From: JBBREP01 sp963716525 | Lineage (GTDB): Bacteria; Actinomycetota; Acidimicrobiia; IMCC26256; PALSA-610 | Direction: 5' to 3' | Assembly: GCA_963716525.1 (NCBI GenBank) | Contig: OY970315.1 | Span: 310,001-374,000 of the forward strand | DNA: 64,000 nucleotides | Shown here: piece after piece, positions 57,866 to 64,000 of the stretch | Layout of the letters: each line of letters opens with the position of its first letter | Numbering within the stretch: position 1 is the stretch's first letter | Translations under genes and position numbers: made by a program | The notes under the pieces: generated by a model | Told to the model about the DNA's origin: nothing | Databases searched by the model: none | Seen by the model: the letters and a program-made list of their open reading frames with translations, nothing else

Positions 57866-58711
57866 CACGGGATCGGTCTGGTCACGGACCGACTCGAGGC
57901 GGCGGTTGACCGCGAGGGTCCACGCGTCGTCGTCCTCACCCGAGTGCGTGAGGATCCAGAATCGCTCCTCGCGCACCGCTTCGAACACCTGCTCGGCCAC
58001 GCGGTCGGGATCCATGCCGCCGTCGATCATCGCCTGCAGCATCTCGCGCATCGTCTCGCCCTGCGCGGCCTGCTCCGCGGTGGGTTCCGGTATCGCGAGG
58101 TGCGCGGGCCGGTTGCGTTCCGACATCGCGATGCCCGTGTTCACCCAGCCCGGGCACAGCACCGACACGCGGACACGCGCGCCCGTGATCGCGAGCTCGT
58201 GGTGCAGCGTCTCGGAGATGCCGACCACGGCGTGCTTGCTCGCGTTGTACGCCCCCATGAAGGGCGCGGCGACGAGGCCGGCGACCGAGGCGGTGTTCAC
58301 GATGTGGCCCTCGTGCTGCTGCAGCAGGATGGGCACGAACGTGCGCACACCGTGGATCACGCCCCAGAGGTTCACACCGAGCACCCACTCCCACGTCGAC
58401 AGCGGCGTCTCCCACGACAGGCCACCACCACCGACGCCCGCGTTGTTGCAGAACACGTGCACCGCGCCGTGCGCGTCGAGCGCGGCCCGCGCGAGCGCCT
58501 CCATCTGCGCGGGATCGGTGACGTCGCACGGCACACCTTTGGCTTCGATGCCCGCGGCGCACAGGTCGGCGACGGCCCGCTCGAGCGCAGGCGCCTCCAC
58601 GTCGCCGAGCACCACCTTCATCCCGGCCTCGCCGAAGCGCCGGCCGAGCGCGAACCCGATCCCGCTCGCCCCACCGGTCACGACCGCCACCCTGCCCTCG
58701 AAGCGCTGCAT
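57848..58711 (-). CDS. short-chain dehydrogenase/reductase
   Basis: A 287-residue classical SDR. The cofactor motif is VVTGGASGIGFALGRRFGEA (TGxxxGxG) and the acidic GDVEAPALE suggests NAD(H) preference. NNAGVGGGG, the catalytic Ser in VNTASVAGL and YNASKHAVV (YxxxK) are present. Substrate unknown. The start MQRFEGRVAVVTGG at 58711 is typical. Its C-terminal coding end forms part of a 14-bp tandem array. Confidence 0.92.
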   Translation of the reverse strand: MQRFEGRVAVVTGGASGIGFALGRRFGEAGMKVVLGDVEAPALERAVADLCAAGIEAKGVPCDVTDPAQMEALARAALDAHGAVHVFCNNAGVGGGGLSWETPLSTWEWVLGVNLWGVIHGVRTFVPILLQQHEGHIVNTASVAGLVAAPFMGAYNASKHAVVGISETLHHELAITGARVRVSVLCPGWVNTGIAMSERNRPAHLAIPEPTAEQAAQGETMREMLQAMIDGGMDPDRVAEQVFEAVREERFWILTHSGEDDDAWTLAVNRRLESVRDQTDPVLNLLA

Positions 58712-58795
58712 GACCGCGAATCCTTCCGCAGCCGCGTGCACCCTGGCCAACCGCATCCGCGGCCGCTGTCGCACCCCGCGGTTACCGTCGGACCC

Positions 58796-60598
58796 GTGGA
58801 CAACCCGCCCGCCGCACCCGCCGTACCCGCTGCACCCGCCGTACCTGTAGCAAATGTCGTACCCGTGGGCCGCGTGCTCGGCACCGAGGACGCGACGCCG
58901 CTCGACTTCTGGGTGGCGGTCGCCGAGGGCGAGTACCTCCAACTCGACGACGTCGTCGTGTGCGAACGTCGGGTGCCCGGCCGCAACGACGCGGTGCGGC
59001 TCGCAGGCGTGGTCGCGCAGGTACGGGCCCGGCACGAGGGGGCGCGCTTCGACTCCGACGTCTTCCTCATCGAGGACGGTGTGCTCCCCGCGGAGGTCAG
59101 CGAGGCCGCGCAGGTGCTCACCACACGCATCGATCCCGAGATCTACGTGCCGCCCACGCCGGGCGCGCCGGTCCGCCGGGCCACCGCCGAGGAGCGAGAT
59201 CTCGCGCTCTACTTCGACCGCATGACGAAGAAGCTGCCGATCGGCCTCGGCCGCGACGGCCAGCCGCTGTTCGCCAACCTCGAGTTCCTCGACGGCACTC
59301 GCGGCGCGCACGTCAGCATCTCCGGCATCTCGGGTGTGGCCACGAAGACCACGTATGCGATGTTCCTGCTCTACTCGCTGTTCCACTCCCCCGCGCTCGC
59401 CGCGGTGCACAACTGCACCGCGCTCGTGTTCAACGTGAAGGGCGAGGACCTCCTGTTCCTCGACCACGAGAACGCGCGCATCGACGACGCGCAGCGCGAT
59501 CGCTACCGCACACTCGGCCTGGTGCCCGGAGCCTTCTCGAGCGTGCAGCTCTTCGCGCCGGCGCGCCGCGACGACCCGACGGGCCGGCCCGACGTCGCCA
59601 GCCGCGACCTCGGTGTCGACGCGTTCTGGTGGACGCTCGCGGAATTGTGCGCGGAAGGGCTGTTGCCGTTCGTGTTCGCCGACGCCGAGGACGAACGGAG
59701 CCAGTACACAACGGTGATCCACCAGGTCGCGCGGCGGTTGCTGGATGCGGTCGCCCTCGACGACGGCGGCGTGGCGATCGAGGGCACACCGGTGCGCACC
59801 TACCGTGCGCTCGTCGATCTCGTGGAGGAGAAGGTCACCACCGACGAGACGCAGCGCGACTGGGCCGGGCCGAATCCGCTCGGCACCATCAACGCGTTCC
59901 TCCGGCGGCTGCGCTCCTCGGTCCCCAAGCTCGAGCGTCTCATCCGGGCCGACCTACCGCTGCGAGGGCGCGCTCACCGGGTCCGCACCGACGGCGCGCA
60001 GGTCACGGTCGTCGACCTGCACAACCTGCCCGATCGGGCGCAGCGCTTCGTGGTGGGCGTCACGCTGCGCCGGGCGTTCGACGAGAAGGAGGCACGGGGC
60101 GCTCGCGAGCCGCTGATGTTCGTCGTGCTCGACGAGCTGAACAAGTACGCGCCGCGCGACGGCACGTCGCCGATCAAGGAGATCCTGCTCGACATCGCAG
60201 AGCGGGGTCGTTCGCTCGGCATCGTGCTGATCGGCGCGCAGCAGACTGCGAGCGAGGTGGAACGGCGCATCGTCGCCAACTCGTCGTTGCGGGTCGTGGG
60301 CCGGCTCGACGCCGCGGAGGCGCAGCGGCCCGAGTACGGCTACCTCTCGCGCGCCCACCAGCAGCGCGCCACGATCGCCAAGCCCGGCACGATGTTCGTG
60401 ATGCAGCCCGAGATTCCCGTGCCACTCACCGTCGAGTTCCCGTTCCCGTCGTGGGCCACCCGGCCCGACGAGCGCGCCGCCGGCGCCGTCGCGCCACGCG
60501 CCGCGGCCGCCGGGTCCATCGAGCCAGGTGCCACCACCGGCGCCGGTGAGCCGAGCGGTGTGCCCGACCCGTTCGCGAAGTTCCCGGGCGCGCGTTGA
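58796..60598 (+). CDS. HerA-like DUF87 ATPase/translocase
   Basis: A 600-residue protein starting at GTG. After an N-terminal beta-barrel-like region (about 15-110, GRVLGTEDATPLDFWVAVAE) comes a RecA/FtsK-type ATPase core. The P-loop near residue 178 reads SISGISGVATKTTYAMFLL, in which the usual Gly before Lys is Thr. Walker B is PLMFVVLDELNKYAP and the sensor region is GIVLIGAQQTASEVERRIVA. HerA proteins are hexameric DNA translocases that work with nucleases in end resection. Here sbcD and sbcC follow on the same strand, so a resection complex is likely. No NurA gene is seen. Confidence 0.82.
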   Translation: MDNPPAAPAVPAAPAVPVANVVPVGRVLGTEDATPLDFWVAVAEGEYLQLDDVVVCERRVPGRNDAVRLAGVVAQVRARHEGARFDSDVFLIEDGVLPAEVSEAAQVLTTRIDPEIYVPPTPGAPVRRATAEERDLALYFDRMTKKLPIGLGRDGQPLFANLEFLDGTRGAHVSISGISGVATKTTYAMFLLYSLFHSPALAAVHNCTALVFNVKGEDLLFLDHENARIDDAQRDRYRTLGLVPGAFSSVQLFAPARRDDPTGRPDVASRDLGVDAFWWTLAELCAEGLLPFVFADAEDERSQYTTVIHQVARRLLDAVALDDGGVAIEGTPVRTYRALVDLVEEKVTTDETQRDWAGPNPLGTINAFLRRLRSSVPKLERLIRADLPLRGRAHRVRTDGAQVTVVDLHNLPDRAQRFVVGVTLRRAFDEKEARGAREPLMFVVLDELNKYAPRDGTSPIKEILLDIAERGRSLGIVLIGAQQTASEVERRIVANSSLRVVGRLDAAEAQRPEYGYLSRAHQQRATIAKPGTMFVMQPEIPVPLTVEFPFPSWATRPDERAAGAVAPRAAAAGSIEPGATTGAGEPSGVPDPFAKFPGAR

Positions 60599-60604
60599 GC
60601 GCCG

Positions 60605-60649
60605 GTGTGTCGATGGCCCGTGCGTCGATGGCCCGTGCGTCGATGAGGG
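60605..60649. repeat. three 15-bp direct repeats between the herA-like and sbcD genes
   Basis: GTGTGTCGATGGCCC, GTGCGTCGATGGCCC and GTGCGTCGATGAGGG follow one another in the 58-bp spacer. The last provides the AGGGG ribosome-binding site of sbcD. Confidence 0.85.
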
Positions 60650-60656
60650 GTGCGGC

Positions 60657-61862
60657 GTGAAGCTGTTGCACACCGGCGACTGGCACGTGGGCAAGACGGT
60701 GCGCGGGCGATCGCGTCTCGACGAGCACCGCGCGGTGTTCGAAGAGATCGTCGCCATCGCCGCGCGTGAGGCCGTCGACCTCGTCGTCGTCGCCGGCGAC
60801 CTCTTCGAGCACTCCGCGCCGTCGCCCGAGTCGCAGCAGCTCGTCTGGTCCACGCTGCTCGCGCTGCGGGCCACCGGCGCCCAGGTGGTCGCGGTCGCCG
60901 GGAACCACGACAACCCGTTCGCGTTCGACGCCTGGTCACCGTTGTGCGCCGCCGCGGGCTTCCACCTGCTCGGCCACCCGCGCGGGCCGCAGGCAGGCGG
61001 GCTCATCGAGCTTCGCACGACCGGCGGCGAGCTCGTCCGGGTCGCGGCACTGCCGTTCGTCTCGCAGCGATACGCCGTCCACGCGCGCGATCTGTTCGAG
61101 CTCTCGTCGTCGGACGCGGGCGGCACGTACGAGGCCGACTACCGGCAGCTCGTCGCACGCCTCTGCGGCGCCGACGCGGCCACCGCACCGGGTGCCGCGG
61201 CTGGTGGGGCCGCCGGCGACGGCGCGGTGTCGGTGCTGGTCGGGCACTGCACGATCGTGCACGCGAGCTTCGGCGGCGGTGAACGGCAGGCGCAGTCGAT
61301 CTTCGACTACGTGGTGCCCGCATCGGTGTTCCCCGCCGCGCTGCACTACGTGGCGCTCGGTCACCTGCACCGCACGCAGTCGATCCCGTCCGCCTGCCCG
61401 GGCTGGTATGCGGGTTCACCGATCCAGGTCGACTTCGGCGAGGAGCACCACGAGCCGTGCGTGCTCGTCGTCGAGGCGACCGCGTCGTCACCGGCCCGCG
61501 TCCGCGAGGTGCACCTCGCCTCGGCGGCGCGGCTCCGTACGGTCGAAGGCAGCCTCGACGAGCTGCGCGCCTACGCGGCGGCGCGGGGCGACGAACCGGC
61601 CTGGTTGCGCGTCCGCGTACGCGAACCGGTGCGGGCCGGCCTCGCCGACGAGGTGCGCGCGCTGCTGCCCGCCGCGGTCGACGTGATCGTCGTGCACGAG
61701 CCCGAGGGCGACGCGCCCCCCTCGCGGGCCGTCACGGGCGAGCAGTCGCCCCACGACCTGTTCGCGGCGTTCTGCGCGGGCCGCAGCATCGACGACGAGC
61801 GTGTCGTCGCGCTGTTCGACGATCTGCTCGAGGAGCTCACCACCGGGAGCGAAGCGCGATGA
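60657..61862 (+). CDS. sbcD: exonuclease subunit SbcD (Mre11-like)
   Basis: A 401-residue metallophosphoesterase nuclease, starting at GTG eight bases after AGGGG. Phosphoesterase motifs are LLHTGDWHVGKTV, VVVAGDLFEHSAPS, VVAVAGNHDNPFAF, VLVGHCTIVHA and YVALGHLHRTQ, with all metal ligands in place. With SbcC it forms the ATP-dependent nuclease that opens hairpins and processes DNA ends. Its stop overlaps the sbcC start (ATGA). Confidence 0.95.
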   Translation: MKLLHTGDWHVGKTVRGRSRLDEHRAVFEEIVAIAAREAVDLVVVAGDLFEHSAPSPESQQLVWSTLLALRATGAQVVAVAGNHDNPFAFDAWSPLCAAAGFHLLGHPRGPQAGGLIELRTTGGELVRVAALPFVSQRYAVHARDLFELSSSDAGGTYEADYRQLVARLCGADAATAPGAAAGGAAGDGAVSVLVGHCTIVHASFGGGERQAQSIFDYVVPASVFPAALHYVALGHLHRTQSIPSACPGWYAGSPIQVDFGEEHHEPCVLVVEATASSPARVREVHLASAARLRTVEGSLDELRAYAAARGDEPAWLRVRVREPVRAGLADEVRALLPAAVDVIVVHEPEGDAPPSRAVTGEQSPHDLFAAFCAGRSIDDERVVALFDDLLEELTTGSEAR

Positions 61863-64000
61863 GGCCCCTTCGCCTACAGATGCACGGGTTCGGCTCGTTC
61901 CGCGAGGAAACCACGATCGACTTCTCCGGCATCGACTACTTCGCGCTCGTCGGCCCCACGGGCAACGGCAAGTCCACCGTGCTCGACGCGATCGGCTTCG
62001 CGCTCTTCGGCAAGGTCCCGCGCCACGACGACAAGACCGTCACCCGCAACATCGTGTCGCTCGGCGCGCTCGAAGCCCGGGTCGCGCTCGACTTCGACGT
62101 GGGTCGGGCGCACTACACCGTCACACGCGTCGTCACGCTCGGTAAGAGCACGCCGAAGCACCAGGTGCGCCTCGAGCGCCTGCACGACGACGGCACCGCC
62201 GAGTCACTCGCGGCCCAGGTGCGCGAGGCCGACGCGGCCGTCGTGGCGCTGCTCGGCCTGCCCTTCGACGACTTCACGCGCTGCGTGGTGCTGCCGCAGG
62301 GCGAGTTCGCCCGCTTCCTCACCGACGAGCCACGCGACCGCCGGTCGCTCCTCGTGCGTCTGCTCAACCTCGACGTCTACCGCCGCCTCGGCGACCGGGC
62401 GCGCCAGCGCGCCCAGCATGCCGGGTCGGCGGTCACCGCGCTCGACGCCCGGCTGAGCTCGCTCGCCGGAGCCACCGCCGAGGCGATCACCGATGCCGAG
62501 CAACGGGTGGCGGCGCTCGAGCGCGTCGCCGCCGGCGCCGCCGGCGCCGCGCGCACCGACGCAACGCTCACCGCCGATCTCGGGGCCGTGCGCACGCAGC
62601 TCGCCGACACGGAGGCGTTCGTCGCTCGGCTCGAGCAGATCGCGGTCCCGGCCGAGCTCGACGAGGCCGGCGCAGGTCTGCAGGAGGCCGCGGCGCGCCT
62701 CGACTCGGCCATGGCGGCCCTCGAGGCCCGGCGCGCCGAGCTGGCGGCGGCCACGCAGTGCCGGGCCGCGCTCGGCGAGGCGGCAGCGCTCGAACGACGG
62801 ATCGCGCTGCACGACGAGCTCCACACCCTGGAGGCGCGGCTCGTCGAGCGGGCCGGCGAAGCCCGGGCGGCCGCGGACGCGGCCGACACCGCGGCCCGGG
62901 CGTCCGATTCGGCAGCATCCGACCGCGAGTCGGCACGCGCGCAGTACGAGCGGCTGCGTGACGAGCATCGCGCCCACGCACTGCGCAGCGACCTGCACGA
63001 CGGCGATCAGTGCCCGGTGTGTGAGCAGGCCGTGGTGCGCGTGCCGCACCGGCAAGCTCCGCCGGCGATCGAGCAGGCCCTCGCGGCCGCCAAGGCCACG
63101 AGCGAGGCGGCGGCCGCCGCGACGAAGCGGTCCGAGTCCGCGCGCCGGGCCGCCGACGCCGCACGCGGCGGGCTCGAGCAACAGGAGAGCCGGCTCGCCG
63201 AGTTGCGCGCCGCGCTCGGCGAGGGAGCGTCACGAGACGCCGACGAAGCCGCCCTCGCCGCCGTACGCGCGGCCGACGCCGCGCTCGCCGCCACCCGCGC
63301 CGCGGAGCAGGAGGCGGCGCGCGCCGAGACCTCGGCCCGCCGCGCCCATGCGACGGTGAAGGAGTCGGTCGAGTGCCTCGCCGACCGTTTCGACGCCCAG
63401 CGCGATCCCGTCGCGGCGCTCGGCCCGCCCCGCCGCACCGACGATCTCGCGGCGAGCTGGTCCGGGCTCGCCACGTGGGCGGGCGAGCGGCACGCCGAGC
63501 ACGCGAAGCGCGCCAGCGAGCTGCGGGCCACCGCGGCCGATCTCGAGGGCCGCCGCCAGGTGCTGCTCCACGACCTCTGCACGCAGGCCGCAGCCCAGGG
63601 CGTCACCGCCGCGGCTGGCGACGGTCTCGCCGCGGTGTCGCAGCGCGTCGCGCAGGAGCTCGGGCAGGCGGTCGAGCGGCTCGGACGGCTCGGCGCCGAC
63701 CGGGCTCAGGCCGAGGAGCTGACCGGCGAGCTCGCGTCGGCGCAGCGCACTCGGCAGGTGGCCGAACTGCTGGCGAAGTTGTTGCGCGACGACGCCTTCG
63801 TCGACTGGCTCGTGGGCGCAGCGCTCGCCACGGTCGTGGCCCGCGCCTCCGACACGCTCTTCCAGCTGAGCGACCACCAGTACTCGCTGCGGGCCACCGA
63901 GGGTTCCGACTTCGAGATCGTCGACCATGCCAACGCCGACGCGTCGCGGTCGGTGCGCACCCTGTCGGGAGGCGAGACGTTCCAGGCGTCGCTGGCCCTG
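61859..64000 (+). CDS. sbcC: exonuclease subunit SbcC (Rad50-like), cut by window end
   Basis: About 714 residues are visible and the frame is open at the right edge. N-terminal Walker A is ALVGPTGNGKSTVLDAIGFA and the Q-loop is CVVLPQGEFARFL. Long Ala/Glu/Arg-rich coiled coils follow, broken near residue 384 by the zinc hook GDQCPVCEQAVV, where two SbcC molecules join. The signature VRTLSGGETFQASLAL is the last part seen; Walker B lies beyond the window. It is shorter overall than E. coli SbcC, with reduced coiled coils. Confidence 0.95.
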   Translation, partial: MRPLRLQMHGFGSFREETTIDFSGIDYFALVGPTGNGKSTVLDAIGFALFGKVPRHDDKTVTRNIVSLGALEARVALDFDVGRAHYTVTRVVTLGKSTPKHQVRLERLHDDGTAESLAAQVREADAAVVALLGLPFDDFTRCVVLPQGEFARFLTDEPRDRRSLLVRLLNLDVYRRLGDRARQRAQHAGSAVTALDARLSSLAGATAEAITDAEQRVAALERVAAGAAGAARTDATLTADLGAVRTQLADTEAFVARLEQIAVPAELDEAGAGLQEAAARLDSAMAALEARRAELAAATQCRAALGEAAALERRIALHDELHTLEARLVERAGEARAAADAADTAARASDSAASDRESARAQYERLRDEHRAHALRSDLHDGDQCPVCEQAVVRVPHRQAPPAIEQALAAAKATSEAAAAATKRSESARRAADAARGGLEQQESRLAELRAALGEGASRDADEAALAAVRAADAALAATRAAEQEAARAETSARRAHATVKESVECLADRFDAQRDPVAALGPPRRTDDLAASWSGLATWAGERHAEHAKRASELRATAADLEGRRQVLLHDLCTQAAAQGVTAAAGDGLAAVSQRVAQELGQAVERLGRLGADRAQAEELTGELASAQRTRQVAELLAKLLRDDAFVDWLVGAALATVVARASDTLFQLSDHQYSLRATEGSDFEIVDHANADASRSVRTLSGGETFQASLAL

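Overview
The window is strongly GC-rich, densely coded DNA from a high-GC actinobacterium. An F420-type LLM oxidoreductase, a DUF3052 protein, an NrtR-type NUDIX regulator, many CoA, P450 and amidohydrolase genes, and many GTG starts with ATGA/GTGA overlaps suggest class Acidimicrobiia or a relative; this placement is inference from gene content only. No tRNA, rRNA, CRISPR array, prophage or insertion-sequence transposase was seen.

Layout. 0-6.5 kb: a partial secreted protein, an asymmetric heterodimeric ABC exporter, an aminotransferase and an EamA exporter. 6.5-20.5 kb: an OafA-type acyltransferase, a sulfotransferase, a Gfo/Idh oxidoreductase, a CoA-transferase, an amidohydrolase, an Ada/AlkA fusion with Ogt (alkylation repair), a DegT aminotransferase facing a DapB-like reductase, a second acyltransferase and a P450. 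20.6-31 kb: class I fumarase, an orphan molybdenum-hydroxylase large subunit with an HD-domain protein, an M55 peptidase, a DUF1996 secreted protein, an APH-like kinase, a thioesterase, an ArfB-like rescue factor and a class V aminotransferase. 31-36 kb: amidohydrolase plus two double-hotdog proteins, then NrtR and NadD. 36-50 kb: TypA, P450, CPBP membrane protein, sulfatase-type hydrolase, thioesterase, LLM oxidoreductase, desaturase with divergent TetR, SRAP abasic-site protein, DUF3052 and peroxiredoxin. 50-57 kb: the housekeeping run secA-prfB-ftsE-ftsX, phosphatidylcholine synthase and ComF. 57.8-64 kb: an SDR, then an operon of HerA-like ATPase, SbcD and SbcC (cut by the window end).

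Two window-wide patterns stand out. First, at least three families of short dispersed repeats occur: a 44-bp palindrome (three copies, one inside a protein-coding gene in frame), a 42-bp unit that is tandem at nadD and single inside the sulfotransferase gene, and an ~86-bp element at gene 3' ends. Second, six otherwise intact genes carry eight frameshifts, most of them exactly one extra base at a CGCG tetranucleotide. That points to a systematic sequencing or assembly artefact rather than gene decay.
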